NCBI GenBank assembly: GCA_043228905.1
Contig: JBHGNT010000005.1
Coordinates: 17,298,001 to 17,362,000, forward strand
Source of the DNA: Azolla caroliniana
Taxonomy: Eukaryota; Polypodiophyta
Reading direction: 5' to 3'
DNA length: 64,000 nucleotides
In this document: piece by piece, positions 24,094-38,149 of the stretch
Layout: every line of letters starts with the position of its first letter
Position numbering within the stretch: position 1 is the first letter of the stretch
Notes under the pieces: model-generated
The model's database searches: none
The model's input: only the letters and a program-made list of their open reading frames with translations
What the model was told of the DNA's origin: nothing
Position numbers and translations under genes: made by a program

Positions 24094-24666
24094 ATTGTTT
24101 ATGCATATTCATCTTGTTGTTCTTCATCATATAGTATTGTTTTTGTTTCCGCCATTGACGACCTTGTCTCTTAACACAAGGACCTTTGAGTAGGCCTAAG
24201 ATAAAATGCTTTAAAATATATTGAGACCTCACATTGTTTTTGACTGCTCGAAAAAAGTGATCATTGTGCTTGTTATGCTAAGTAAGCATGTTACGACACC
24301 TCAGGTTTGCCATAGGATAATAGGCCAACACTACCCACTCAACAAGCTACTCATAATTGGGTGGCATGGTTCCAATGAGAGACTACATGTCCCAACTATG
24401 GTGATGAGAACTTAGCACCCTATTGTTGTTATCTACTATATATATGGTATCTATTGTTGTTATCTACTATACATTCATAAATAGGGTACATATGGTCATG
24501 AGAGCCCGATACATCACTTAAAAATTAGAATGACACTAATAGAGCACTCAAAAAATAGCTTAAGAGGAAGAGGTAGCAAACTAGACAAAATCTTAAAAGG
24601 AAGATGAAACAAACTAGACAAACTCCAACCACCCCATTTAGAGGCTTATCCAAATTCTCATGTTGA
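24094..24666. other. Intergenic, nothing recognised apart from a short doublet
   Basis: A 'tattgttgttatctactata' phrase occurs twice, at about 24420 and 24452, and again near 25367. No gene is evident. Confidence 0.4.
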
Positions 24667-24853
24667 GGTACACAAAATACAAAACTATGCTTGCCTCATT
24701 CACGAATATTGACATGTAAATATACAAGATAAGGAAAACCCAACTTGCATGAATTTGGATGCAACAAGATCCAATGATGGCCCTCATTACACGAGGTACA
24801 TGGGAATGACATGAAGGTTGAAATGAACTCTAGCCCTTGTGGCACACAAACAT
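24667..24853. repeat. Left copy of a 190-bp direct repeat
   Basis: Matches 25395-25593 through 'aaactatgcttgcctcatt', 'gacatgtaaatatacaagat', 'cttgcatgaatttggMtgca', 'ccctcattacacgaggtaca' and 'gaactctagcccttgtggc'. It directly flanks the LTR-like block. Confidence 0.85.
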
Positions 24854-24859
24854 GATTAT

Positions 24860-25369
24860 GGGATCGACCGCAACCAATTATCATTCACAAGTGGAAATGA
24901 AAAGAACAGAAAAATGAATACAACGACACAAAGACATAGGATGTTAAGGTGGAAACCCTAAAATGGGGAAAACCACAAGATCCGACCGACTCCAAACAAA
25001 ATCACTATGTATGAGAGGAAATACAATAAGAGACTCAAAGGCGATAACCACAAGCTCCTCTTCGTCTACAAACAGTTGTAGAGTTACCACTCTCTCACAC
25101 ATTCTCTCACCCTAGTTACAGAGGCAACTACAAATTGTAGCTTTTTAACAATGATCATCATCATCATTTAACTACTTGCCCTAACTATATTTATACTCAT
25201 ATACATAAATGACTATTTACAAATATGTCCCCAAGTCGGCTTCGACCGATTCGGCTATTAGCAGAATCAATTTTCGATCAATTGTCAATTAGTTGATTTT
25301 TCGGCCTCGGCTGAGTTAGCCATCAACTAATTCGGCTTATCTCTCCATCCGGAGGGACCACTTTCCTAA
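24860..25369 (-). repeat. Diverged solo LTR related to the copia-3 LTR
   Basis: On the minus strand it starts at a 'ttaggaaagtggtccctccggatgg' region like the copia-3 LTR start (ttaggaaa..ggtcYctccggatgg). It continues through a 'aaatagtcatttatgtatat' / 'tatttatactcatata' region comparable to the copia-3 'aaatatgactt' area. Its distal end shows 'acataggatgttaaggtgga', comparable to the copia-3 'acaggatgtttacgtgga' phrase. No internal region is attached. The edges are approximate because of divergence. Confidence 0.6.
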
Positions 25370-25394
25370 TGTTGTTGTTATCTATTATATATAG

Positions 25395-25593
25395 GGTACA
25401 CAAAGTACCAAACTATGCTTGCCTCATTCATGAATATCGACATGTAAATATACAAGATAAGGAAAAGCCAACTTGCATGAATTTGGCTGCAATAAGAGCC
25501 AATGAGCCTCCTTCCTTTGACCCTCATTACACGAGGTACATAAGGCTGAGGTGAAGGTTGAAATGAACTCTAGCCCTTGTGGCTCACAAACAT
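25395..25593. repeat. Right copy of the 190-bp direct repeat
   Basis: Second copy of 24667-24853, offset by about 730-740 bp, with a few indels and roughly one mismatch in ten bases by eye. Confidence 0.85.
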
Positions 25594-27119
25594 CTAGAAC
25601 CCCAAAAGTTAATGTGGCTTTGTTACATTGAATCCTATAGCTTAAGGTGATGGTGGTAGTAAAGTAACCATGTAGGATGGTCTGGTCTCACACCCATTTT
25701 CATGAACTCAAACCTTGTGTCACAATATTCGCCAGTGGTACCATCCCACCCGACCTGCGGATTTAGTTTGTCCCTTGCGGGCATGCATTTGCTCATGATA
25801 GAAGAACTCTTGAGATTTGACCCTCGACAATGATATGATGTACTTTAACAAGTACAAGGAGACTCCCAAGCTAGAAATGATGAACCTATGGTGTCAATCC
25901 CACATGTAGCATCTCCAAAACCACAATGAATAGAAGTGTGGTGTGTCACACCTTTTGAAGTCAAATGCTACTAGTTTCACACTCCTTGTAAAGGTAAACA
26001 ATGTCACCATTCTAATGATATCTTGATACTAGATTGAGAGTTCGTATTATAAGGTATGATTGTTGATAAATGTGGGGTATCCCCAATAGTGCTAAAATAA
26101 AGGTAAAACTCTACATGGCCAATGATTCGATCCAATGCCCAGTGGGATAATGATAGACCTTTCCTTCGCACAAGTTGGCTTATGATGGTCTAGGATAATG
26201 TTTTATACAAGCAAAATGAGAGTACGACTTATTGAGTGCACATGTACAATCATGTGAGGCAACATCTTGGCGATAAATGCATGAAACTTCTTAAGAATTC
26301 ACATGAATTTGTAAAGTCTTTACAACCTTACAAGCTAGACTTTACGATACAACCTCAATATGTCCACACCGTGAGAATCTTACAAACCTTGACTGCTTGG
26401 TGGTAGTGACACTTGGCAAAATTATTTGGTGAAGGACAATTGATTTTGTTAATTTTTGAAAATGAGCCAATACGAAATATTCATAGGCATTTCTAAATAT
26501 TTCTAAGAAATTTGTATTTGTTTATTCTATCTAATTAGTAAAGCTTTCTATGATCAACTTCCTTCCCCAATTTGTTTCCTCTCCTATTGACTTTCAATAT
26601 ACCTCTTCTTGTAATGATTTCTATCGGTATTCATTTAATTTCACATGTAATGACCATTAAGTTATATGATTTACCTATATGTTACCCTCCTCTTTACCAA
26701 ACATTGATCACGAATGAGCACACATGTAAGGTAGATTGCACGAATTCCCACCTTCTTCTGGTTGTGTGTGTGTTAGGTAGACTTGCACGATGTGGGACGT
26801 AGTCGAACATGGACACTTTACCTCAAACAAGTTGGAGAGTTTGAGCATCACACTTTGACACAACTTGGTTGAATTTCTTTCTTAGTCACCAGATGCCCTC
26901 TCAATTGTGATATTCATTAATAAAGTTCTTGACCATCAACAATCACTACTCACTTTGACATGTATTATGAAAGCATTATATTTTTTGGTCTCATATGTCA
27001 TATTTGAGCTTCGAAGACAATACCAAGTTCTCTGTCCCAAATGCAACATTGTGTTGTGTTATGTAAACATCCATGAACTCCTCAATGTTTTTTCTTGCGA
27101 GATACCCTCAGTCCCTCTA
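25594..27119. other. Intergenic DNA, no feature recognised
   Basis: AT-rich sequence with short chance frames only. Confidence 0.4.
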
Positions 27120-27219
27120 NNNNNNNNNNNNNNNNNNNNNNNNNNNNNNNNNNNNNNNNNNNNNNNNNNNNNNNNNNNNNNNNNNNNNNNNNNNNNNNNN
27201 NNNNNNNNNNNNNNNNNNN
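27120..27219. other. Assembly gap (100 N)
   Basis: A run of exactly 100 N, the usual placeholder for a scaffold join of unknown size. Order and distance across it are not guaranteed. Confidence 0.99.
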
Positions 27220-30217
27220 AAGCAGACCGATGATGGCTCAACAGTAGTAGTAGACCATACTCGACAATCAATTGCGGCGTGTGGTTTCTGTTTTCAATCC
27301 ATTTCTTCACTCTTTACCAAATATCTTGGAATGCGGTTGCATTTTCGACTGCAGGTGATCTCAGGTGAGCAATGAGATATTACCTACGTTTGGCGTGTCC
27401 ATGTAATAGAATAGAAACACACGCTTATTGCTAGGGTATAGCTCTAATGTGACAGACAAAAGGGAATTGTAAGATTTACTTACGCAAAACACCAAAATGA
27501 CTCATGGGACCAAAGTTGTACCCATCAAATGTACATGATGCAAGCGCACACATGAAGTTTGGATACATTTCCATTACTATATGCTACTGAAACATTTTGG
27601 ATAAGTTTCCATCATTATACACTAATCAAACAATTCGAAACACATCCTAATGCTCACTCAAATATTTTGACAAAATATATAATTGCTTATATATGTAATC
27701 CAAATTTAAATTCCTGGAAATAGAAAATGTTGAAATTTCAATTTATCTAAGCCCGGGGATCTCTTCCGAATTTTCCCCTTTGATGACACTATATTGTCGT
27801 CACTATCAAATTCATGTTCTTGGATCACCATTAGGAAGACCATTCTCTATATCTTTACATTATCATATATATATGCATCTACGAGGATGCACATCTGTGG
27901 TTGCCAAAATGGGGCTGAGGTGGGTTTAATAGATTGATGCAACTCTTGAGGAGACAGATAACAAAGGCAATTTATAAGGGGCTGTAATGGACAGTTAAGA
28001 AACCTAGCTGAGTAAAGGAGAAAGCGCCAAAAGTTATATTTGAAGAAAAAAAAAACAGCTATCTGAGACAAGCTCGGTCTGAAATAGAATCAATCCAAAT
28101 CAGCTTCTTTCCTTAGATAGCTGACAATGCAGTGTCATCATAAGTATATAATGTCCTCTAGATAGAATTATTCCAAGGTAATAATATCTTCAGCACTCAT
28201 AGACCATATACCACCATACTATCAGGAAATTTAACTTAAAGGATTGGTACTCTGATTTTGTAATGTTCTTTTTTTTTTTCAACCTTAACTTCGGTTGCAG
28301 AGAGAGCTAGTGTTTATAGACCTACAGATATGTAGTTTATACAATCCATGCAGTATGATTTTAGTTTAGTCATAAAGAGAGTGAGCACGTTGAGTTCTAA
28401 ATATATTTAGTCTAAGAAAATCTATACCATATGAAGGCATTTGCCTTTAGAATGTAAATTTTTTCATATTTTTTCAGGAGTTGATTGGAAATGTCCAAGA
28501 AAACAGAGTATTTATATGTCATCTTTGATTATGTGGCTCTGTTACTCCGGATAAGGTGTTCAAGCCTGCCCATGGATTCATGATTACACCCGTCAACATA
28601 TTTTCAATTGGACAATATTTTCATTTCTTCCTGCATAAGTAGGACAAAGATGAGTACAAGGTAGAATATTGTCCTTTCGTTTAATCATTTTCTGAGTTAT
28701 TTTGAAAGAATTGTATGAGTGGATATTTATTTGTTGATCTAGGAATACATCATTATGGCCTTCCAATTCTGCAACTGATACTTTTAATTATGAGCAAATT
28801 GGGACTGAGGATGTATCTCAAGAGGGAGTACATTTTGGAACTGGCATACTCATTCAAGAATCAGATGGAAAAACATCAAGTCCCTCAAGAGGATCTAAAA
28901 GCAACAGGTTTGTTATCTGTCTTCTGTGTTATTGGAATGCAACAGAAGTATGGAAGTTTGTAGTGTTGCAATATATGTTTAAACTTTAACATCTCTTAGA
29001 GTCCAAAGGGGTGGAAATGATTTCAGCTAGACTAAGATAACTTTGACCATTGGAGGAGTATGTTTTGAGTTTGCTAATTGTATTCTTTTGGGTTTGCTCA
29101 TGATATAATTGGTTATTGTAAATCATCTAAGACATGTTGAGATGGTTCATAATCTCCATTTGTTTGGCAAGTTCAGAAACAAACTTGACTCACATGGATG
29201 GAATCAAACTTGGAAACACAGAGGTGTGGTACACCACTGAGAAAGAGTGCCAGAGGATCAGATGATGAGCCACAATCTGGCCTCACCATGTAGTAGTTGC
29301 CACCACCATGGTATAACCAAGCATAGCCCATGAACATGAAAATTTATGTTGTGACAAGATTATGGAAGAGAGAAGAATTGTAGTAGTGTAATGCTGCCAT
29401 TGTGTAGGCCAAAGCAATGTGAGATGAAAAAATACAAAAGAAGAAAATGTGGGGCAAATGAACAATTCTTTCCAAAAGTTCTAAAGAAGGAACAAGCGTA
29501 AATGGTAAATATTCATTGTGATTTTCTGTATAATTAGATGTGATAAGGGTGCTGCTGTTCACAAATTATATCTCATTGAAGCAAATTTATAGGGTGAAAA
29601 GTTCCAAGAATAAGTAAATTACCTTTCAAGATTTCTTCATCAGAACTTTGAAGCTTACTGCTCCACAAAGCAGAGTCACACTGTTGTCTTTAGCATAGAG
29701 ATGAGTGGTACTGCTTTGGATTTCCAATTCATTATGCCACCCACAGTGTGCTCTTAGACTCTGTTTGTATGGGCATGCTTAGATTCCTGACTCTCTATTT
29801 ATTCATCCATTCATGGTATTCCATTATAAAAAATAGTACCGTGATTTTGCTCTATGCTAAGAACTGGATGTATCATAGATTATAATTTCTCAGTAAGAAG
29901 GCATTATATGCTTCATGCGAGATGTAATTGATAGGCTGACAAAATCCATTGTGCTTCACTGAGTTGGTGTTGAAGACAAACTAACAAGAAGATTGAAAAT
30001 TTGATAGGGATGTTAGTATGAGCATTGATTCTTAAAACAATTGCTTCCATACACAGTAGATCACGTGCAATAGGGAAAAGCTTAAGTAATATCACGTTTA
30101 ATTTGAAGTGTGGCAAGCTTAAGAGGCCTGCGTGAAGGGCTTGGGTAGTTGGATACACTATGCAGTTTGGATATTGGGCTTGTATCTCTCTAGAATCTGA
30201 CTTGATATCTTTTCCAG
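27220..30217. other. Non-coding DNA upstream of the transporter gene
   Basis: This presumably contains the promoter and missing 5' exon or exons of the gene starting at 30218. I could not place them: no frame here gives a convincing N-terminus that splices into exon 30218. The frame 28715-28963 has no recognisable family. Confidence 0.4.
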
Positions 30218-33200
30218 GGGATTTTCAGGGGCCAAAGCTGTAAGATCTTATGAGGATTTAGAAGATGGTACAATTGAGAAGCCTGCTAGGGAGAGGATGT
30301 TCTCGAAATGGCGAAACCAGACGCTGATTTCAGGGATAGCGTACTGCATTTGCTCTTGTAGTATGATCTTATTAAACAAAGTTGTCTTATCCAACTATGA
30401 TTTTAATGCAGGAATATCATTGATGTGTTATCAGGTAATTATATTAGAATTCCAAGCTTTCATACATGTTTACAAAGGTAAGATGGAATTTTAATGTTTG
30501 ACATGTTATGCTCTTCAGAATTTTGTGAGCATTGTGATTGTTTATACACTAAGTGCTTCTGGCCTCATCACAACCGAACCTGTTACCTGGAAGCTTATTT
30601 TCATATGGTTTCCTGTGAATCTCATTTTTGTGGGAATGCTTGTTTCTAGTATTTTCAGGTGACTCTTCTATCACAGGAACTTTATTTCTAAAAATTATTG
30701 AGTATTGTCTCAGAATTCATATAATGGAGTATAAACATTTGACTTTGGCAGCTTGAAGTACATGAATGTTGCAATGGTCACAATACTGAAGAATGTTACA
30801 AATCTCATCACTGCTGTAGGAGAGGTTTATCTATTTAATAAACGACATAACAACAAAGTGTGGGGTTCCCTCTTTTTGATGGTATATTCTTTTCTAGAGA
30901 TATGTTGGACATGTACAAGTTACTGCATTTATGCATGGAGCTGAAGGTAGCAACATTATAATGCTGGTGAAAAATAAGATCTACAAAGCAATTTAATTTC
31001 TAATCACGCAGTATGTCAGACATGGTTTTTAATTGCAACTTTTAGGCTTTCTTTGGGGAGTAGATTTTTGTTTGCTTTGTTGTTTGTTTTTGTATGCAAC
31101 ATAAATTCATACATAGAAATTGTCTTCAACATGCAATGATCTTATTAGCCATCACCTTTTACGCTTTTGCATTTGACAGGGAAGGATTTCTACTGCATGT
31201 CATGAGTATCACACTTTGTTTGGCTATAGCATGAAGATGCATATGTTATTCATGTTCTTTGCTTTTTAAATTTCATCACATGATTTCTAATTGTGTCACT
31301 ACTTGTAATTAAAATGTTTACAATATTTAGCTCAAGGTGGACACCATTTAACTTAAGCTCTAATCCATATGTACCATTGAAGACAAAGGCAACCTCCCCT
31401 TCAATGTAGAAAGGCATAACCAACAATATAGAAAAGATGACCACCATTGATCTTGTACAAGCATCCTTGAGAATCATCAATGGAGGATCTATTTCCCTGG
31501 ACAAACACTTGGATTGCTGCGAGAAAATGCACGGGAAATTAGGCACCTATCTGATAGTTAACACAAGAGCATATTTGCATGAAGTAGTTGAGACTCGAAA
31601 AGATTTGTTGGCTTCCCCATACATTTGTTGAAAGTGTGTGACCCTTGTTGGGATGATGGTTATGGAAGATTTTGGGTTATCCTGTATGCTAGGTTCTTTC
31701 TCTTCAGATATGGAGGGTCATGCCAGCTGTGGATTTGGTGGCTTCCCAATCATATATTTTCATCTTCCTATAAGTCGTATGATTTTGAGGATCCTTTTAA
31801 CCAGACCCATGGGCTTCCTGTTCATGTATTTGTTTGGTTTGATAGTTTTACTAATTTACTTATATTTATTTTGGTTTGTTCTCAAAGATGAGATACAATG
31901 TTAAGTCTCAGAGGCAATTTTGGCCTCTTAAAAGGAGTTAACGTATTTTTCTTTCGTTTTTTCTTTTTTGAAGGCAGAACTTCCAGTCTAAGTTCAGAAT
32001 CTTAACTTCTTAAATATCTAGATGCTTTTAGTACCCTATGTTTTGTTATATTTATTTTGGGTGGTTGTTCTTAAAGACAAGAAAACATTTGAATATGTTA
32101 ATCTCTTACTTGGTCTTATAGGCCTTTTTGGCCTCTTAAAAGACACGAGTATAACTTTCTTCTTTCTTTCTCCTTTTATTTTGGTTTTATTTTTATTTTT
32201 ATTAGTGTATTCTATTGATATATAACACTAAGATACAAAATCACGAGCTCACTGACAATACAAAGGACATTGCACAAGGTTGCAATTATCACTGAGAGTC
32301 TGATGATGGATGTGATGCTCTACTGAACAACAAACAGACACTTCCTCAATTTGCAAAAGCCCAAGGGAATATGGGGAGAATTGCTATAGAAAGGGATCTT
32401 TCAACTGGTAGATATTATAACAATGCAATGTTAAGCTTTGATTGCTATTTATTTAAATCTTCAGCTTTCTTTTGACATGGTATTAGAACCTTAGGCTCTA
32501 GTTCCTCGATTTTGGATGTATAAGCCATTTATATATGAAGCCAAAGGATAGCTTACAATGATGGTCATATGAGGATGAGCTGAAATACAGGTTTCTACCT
32601 TACTGTGTGAAAAGAAAACTAGAGGGGCAAAGTACTTGTGGATTCTAGTTGCCATGGTAGGAGATTAAGAGGATTGATTTCGCCATGAGTCCAGTAACAT
32701 GGAATTGTAAGGCATTGGTAGGACAAAGACAGGCATTCCAAAATCTGAAGAAGAAGGATGTTGGGAAGCAAAGGCTTCAAATGTCAATTTGAAGGATCAA
32801 ACAGGAAGTAGAAGGCAACGTTTAAGTGTAGTGGTACTTATGCTCTGCATAAAACATACCTAGATCTCCTGAGGATGATGATTTCTCGAGCAACGAGGAA
32901 GATCCTTTAGTCATTGCTGACTTATAGCTGGCTCAATTCTTGCACGTCAGCTTTCTGTATCGGGGGGATGCTGGAAATGCTGTAGTTTGTCAAGCTTAGC
33001 GTTCGTGCTTGACCTCCAACATCTGTGGGAGCTGGTCTGGGTGGTAACTAATCTGAAAAATGTGAGGTATGCCAGAAGTGGGATGACATGGGTAGTGTTC
33101 CAGACACAAACTCGTGTGTTCATCCTCCAATATTTGGAGATCGGATGAGATTTGGCTGCGAATACAACATCAGCATCCCGGAAGGCTTCTTCTGCAGGAA

Positions 33201-36200
33201 CAGATTTTCGGTCCAAACGAGTCAACTAAGGTCTTAGATGATAATGTTATGTATGGGGATGTAGTGACATATTTCAGAATGTGGTGGGATAGCTGTTGAT
33301 GACTACTTGCATAGAACATTGGGTCCATGTATGTTTGTCAGGATTCAGCTGTTCGCAACTTGCATAGAACATTGGGTTCATGTGTGTTTGTCAGGATTCA
33401 ATACCTACGTTTAGGAGACTCTATAAAGAGGGAAAGATCTACAAATGTAACAGAGTGTATACAGATAGTGGTGTCATGAAGCATTTGCTTCATGATGTGA
33501 AAACAAATTTAAATAGTATTGCAAGTTTTCTTCAAGTGTCATCTGTGAGACTCGATCCTGTAACCTCACAAATAAACCACCAAGGGTAATCCGGATAAAT
33601 GTAATTATGTCATGCGTTATTGCATGCATGCTGACTCAGATGAGCAATGTAGCTTTCATGCATCACACAATAACACATGTGCATCAAGTGATAATCATAA
33701 TCGCTTGCATCACATGCACTCACACAAACATCCACTCTTATTGGAACACCTATTTAAAGGGACAGAATTGAATCATCTAGACATAAAGGAAAATACATTC
33801 ATCTAACAATCAATTGATCAAGCTAACTTAGTGGGAAAGGTTTTTCATCTCTCAAGATCAAAGTCAAGGGTTCAAACCGGATTTTAGCAGAGATAAAGTG
33901 TCATCCTTGCAAATAAATAACATTGATAAATTAAATCTTGTATTCCCTATTAAAATAGAACATAGTTTTATTGTATATTGTCTCTCAATTCTGCATCTTT
34001 AATCCTGTGCTATTGCATCTCTTGTCCGTAGTCGTTTGTCTCCCCTTTCTTTTATGAACTCTCCTTGTTCATAACCCCGGTGGTTCGATGCACCAATCAC
34101 AAAGCATGATGAAACAACAAAAGCATGTTCTGGACAAGCTGTCACATTGGCTTTGAGAGCGTGGACAAGAATTTTTTTGCTTTTGTTCAGAGCAAAGGAT
34201 TTTATGGAGAACCTGTTGAGGGCACAAAATCTGGAGAATGGATAGGATGATTTTATCCTGTTTTCACTGGATTGTTCAATATTATGTGGAATAAAGACTG
34301 AATTTTGAATCAGCTGAAGAAAACTCATTTGCATGCGGGGATGTGGCTATGGCTGATGAGAATACCAGCAACTAACTCTAGAATGTCATGACAGAAAGTA
34401 TAAGAGAAGATAGCATGTTTGGAACTAGGGATAGATTCAGAATTTGTGCAGAAAGACTGTAGGCCCTTTCAAATATGTTTACATCCCGCGTAGTGGGGGT
34501 GCCAAAAGTGTGTTTATGCTTGGTTGCTGGGCTGTTTGTTAGGATGAGTCAAATATGGTGAGGGAATCAAGTGTGAACAACATCAACTAACCCCAAGAGA
34601 CTGGTTATGTAGTTAATGCAGTATACGGTGTCTTCTCCATTGTTTCTGTGTTGATTGTGCAGACACCACATTGTCTCTCTGTGTTGATGGTTTGTACGTT
34701 CTCTAGTTTCTACACAATAGTTAGCAGAATCATGGCAGATTATAGGTTTGTCATGTATGGGTCAAGTTCTTTACCATCAGATATTTATGGTTGATCATGC
34801 ACACCATGGACACATGGGCTTCATATTCATGTTTCGCATTCTCTGAAAGTCGTGCGAGTTTAGCTTTTTGTCAATTATAAAAACGATCTCCTTACATTAA
34901 GTAATTTCCTCGTTTTGTTTGCTCAGAAAATGTGGTTGCGGAGTCTTTAAAGAACTAGGATAATCTGGAGATAGGTGCTTATGTCATGTCATGTCTTCAC
35001 TCATGGGCAACTCCCTCATGAACACTCACACCCTTATATGTAACATTCTTATTTTATGACAAAGGAATGCAGAAAACAGCAGCTACCAGAAGTGCCAGAA
35101 AATGTAGTTACCAGAAAGTACAAGGATAATCTGGATAAGTGTTAACTTCATGAACTCACTCCTCAGCTTTATATGGAACCCTTTTGAATGTCATATCCTC
35201 ACACATGGGTAACTCATCATGAGTTGTTTTACTACAGAGGAATGTAGGAAACAGTATATACTAGAAGTACCAGAATGCAATGGACATGGGTCATACCACG
35301 AGAAATTTTACAATGCTCCTCATTTATTTTTATCTATCTTTAGGAAACCCAAAGCTCCTACTTTTCTTACCAATAATTTGAAGCTACTTGTAGTTATAAT
35401 GGGCAGGCATTCTTGATAACATTCTGGTGTCTTCTAGGTGCAACTGCATTGTTCTACTTGTTTTTCTATGTTTTGTTTTTGTTTATTACTCACTGGGCAG
35501 ACAGATTTCCTGGTCCTTGGCACAAAAATTGAAGGGAAAGAAGAATGCAGAGGAGAACTCAGACAGTGGAACTATAGGAGAGGAGATAAGGTGTATGATA
35601 ACCAAAGGAAGCTCTGAGAGCCTCGCTGCCATGCTGTTTTTGTCTGCCTTATTGACAAGAATGCATTTTGTCCATAAACCAAGAAAGAAAGAAAGAAATG
35701 TTATATTAAGGTCTTCTAAGACCAAAATTGGTCCATGTCTAAGACCAAAATGGAAGATCAGTCATCTTTGTTAAGTTATGACAAGGTTTCTGTGGTTTGT
35801 ATTCATCATATGGTTAAGGTACAAATGTGCATTCTGATGCATTACCAACTGTTATGCATCAATACACACTTAGCCACCACGAGTATATGCAGAGTCTGAA
35901 CTTGAACAAGATCAATAGGATGTCCATGGATGATGAGGCTTTGTATGGAGGCTGTTTAACTTTATTTTACATCATTCTTTCCAGGAGATGAGTATAATTA
36001 GACGGCATTGTACTCCCTTCTATTATTCTAGAAATGTCTTACCATATTTGGTGCAATTTGGATTCAGAATTTCCATCATAAAGCACCTGATTGTTGATCC
36101 CACTCTGAATGTTTGAATTCTACTAGTTTGAGTTTGCATGAAAAGAAGTAAATGAACAAAATGTTATGAAATACTCCTATATGTATGCCAGCACATGTCA

Positions 36201-37766
36201 ACCAAAATAGTCTCATTATCTTACCAATAGTGTAATCTCCCACATCCATAAATGAGATCTGAGTTAATTTTGAAGTAATTGATTAAGAAGAGAAATGGTA
36301 GTTGACACAATCATATAATAATCATGTGTACTACTGATTATTTGACAGGTTGTGTCTGCAGTTTGTGGAGGATTTACAGATCTTTCTTTCCACAGAACTG
36401 GCTATGCATGGCAGATTGTCAACTGTTTTCTAACAGCTGCATATTCGGTCTGTGAAAATTTAATAGAATGTATTACAAAGTGCTGCATGGTTGCTTTAAT
36501 AAACCCTAGATTCATGATTGTCTCTTCTTTCCTGTATCCTTTGGCTATGAAAATGTGACAGTTGACTTTGAGGAAAGTGATGGATTTAGCCAAGCAAGCG
36601 ACAAAGTCTGGAAGTCTTAGTGAATTTTCAATGGTTTTCTTGAATAACTCTCTCTCATTACCACTTGGGCTTGCTTTGGTTATTATCTTCAAAGAGCCTG
36701 AGTACCTTCACAATTCGTAAGTTGAAACATCATTATTGAGCTTATCTTATTAACTTGTTAATGGAAACAATCTAGAGCTTTTTTTCCATTGTCAAGGTGG
36801 ATTTGTGACATTTGATATATTTGGGATTTAATAGAGTTGTCCTAAAGCTTCCAATGTTTTGGGTTCTTTCAACATTGAGTGGAGTATTTGGGCTGGCAAT
36901 CAGTTTTACATCCATGTGGTTTCTACATCAAACTGGTCCTACTACTTACAGGTATAAGGAGACCCAAGTTTTTTCAGTGTATATACATTGTTTTTCATTG
37001 TGTTATTTAGCATAATTGGTAAGATCGATATGTCATATGTGCACTCTCACGTGTAGGTGCGTTGACTGTCATTGTATGTGCATATTATAAAAATTTAGTT
37101 TGCCTAGGAATTCTGGGGAGTGTCGCATGTGACTTTATGCTGCAAGTTATTTCATCCAGTTTGCTGATCCCTTGGACAGTCTGTCTTAAATTCGAGAAGT
37201 GAACATTTAGATTTAGTAAACTATGATAATTCAATGGCCTTGTTACATGGACTCCAACATGCTGTATTGTACATAGTACATTTGACCCTTCAAAAGAGAA
37301 ACAGAAATCTTGACTAGTTTTCACAAGTAGATCATACTTTATCCTTTTGATCCTTCAAAAGAGAAACAGAGCTAGACATTGAATGAATGGAGAAATCTTG
37401 ACTAGTGTTCACAAGTAGATTGTACTTTATGCTGGGAATGGAATACAATTCCAATCATCTATTGTGTATTCATTAAGCTTCAAATACTGCTTCTTGGTCT
37501 ATATGTTTTAGTACTGTCTTCTGAAGTTTGCGTTTGTGTTTTTGCAGCTTGGTCGGTTCATTAAACAAGATCCCTTTATCAATTGTAGGAATTCTCATGT
37601 TTAAAGTTCCTGTTAGCTTCCCCAATCTTTTGAGCATTTTTTTTGGTAAGCAATATATAACACTTGCATAAGAATATTTTAAAGGTTTTCATGGTTTTGA
37701 TAACTTTCATTCTAATGTTTAGGGTTATTTGCTGGGGTAATATTTGCAAGAGCAAAATTATCATAA
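30218..37766 (+). CDS. GONST1: GDP-mannose (nucleotide-sugar) transporter, GONST1/2-like, 5' exon(s) not located
   Basis: Eight exons join in frame at GT-AG sites: 30218-30434, 30519-30658, 30752-30881, 36349-36447, 36562-36716, 36835-36951, 37548-37645 and 37723-37766 (TAA). The product is a multi-pass Golgi membrane antiporter that brings GDP-sugars into the lumen in exchange for GMP. Diagnostic stretches are YEDLEDGT, SCSMILLNKVVLSNYDFNAG, MNVAMVTILKNVTNLITAVG, GYAWQIVNCFLTAAYS, LAISFTSMWFLHQTGPTTYS and VGSLNKIPLSIVGIL, ending LFAGVIFARAKLS. GSLNK matches the G[AS]LNK GDP-mannose recognition motif of this family. No stop interrupts the joined frame. The first exon starts with a partial codon after a ttttccag acceptor, so an upstream coding or leader exon is expected. 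The C-terminus is a few residues shorter than Arabidopsis GONST1 as I recall it. The gene is alone, with no operon-like neighbour. Confidence 0.92.
30882..36348 (+). other. Intron 3 of the transporter gene (5,467 bp)
   Basis: Starts gtatattc and ends tttgacag. It contains a 52-bp tandem doublet at 33305-33405 (acttgcatagaacattgggt twice) and a roughly 175-bp tandem duplication at about 34955-35285 (ggaatgYaggaaacag and ctaccagaagtgccagaa words repeated). A copia-like primer-site phrase, tggtattagaacc, occurs at 32478-32490 without flanking LTR or pol. Frames at 31625-31904 and 32022-32225 are hydrophobic but unrecognised and probably chance. Confidence 0.7.
37265..37430. repeat. Tandem duplication of about 80 bp in intron 6 of the transporter gene
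   Basis: 'gaYccttcaaaagagaaacag' and 'aaatcttgactagtKttcacaagtagat' each occur twice in the same order. Confidence 0.85.
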
Positions 37767-38149
37767 GAAGTGATTCTGCATCACTTAATGCCATTCAAAA
37801 GGATGAAGGGTAACAACACATCATCGATCCCTTATCTTACTCATATGAAGTGATTTAAGTTTTTTAACACTACGTAATTCTTTGCAAGTCATGGACGGTT
37901 TGGTCGAGTCTTGTAAAGTGAGTGGCACATGTACATGTTTTGTAGTTAAACCCCGACACTGCAAGGGCAATGCATTCTCAATATTGAGATTTGGTAGAGA
38001 GTTATGAAATTCATATGCAACAAAAGAAACAGGAAAAAACTGCTTGTTGCACCTGGTTTTTTGTTTTTTGAACTATTGAAACCATTTTTTTAATTTGTGA
38101 CTCATGGCCCTTCTAAATGTGACTATAATGTTGGAATGCTTATTTTGAA
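37767..38149. other. 3' flank of the transporter gene
   Basis: Probably 3' UTR and short intergenic DNA; nothing else was recognised. Confidence 0.4.

Noticed and set aside
31625-31904. Hydrophobic frames inside intron 3
   Set aside because: No family match and no splice-compatible joining to the transporter frame; AT-rich DNA readily gives hydrophobic frames.
32478-32490. tggtattagaacc resembling a copia primer-binding site
   Set aside because: No LTR edge or gag frame next to it; too weak alone.
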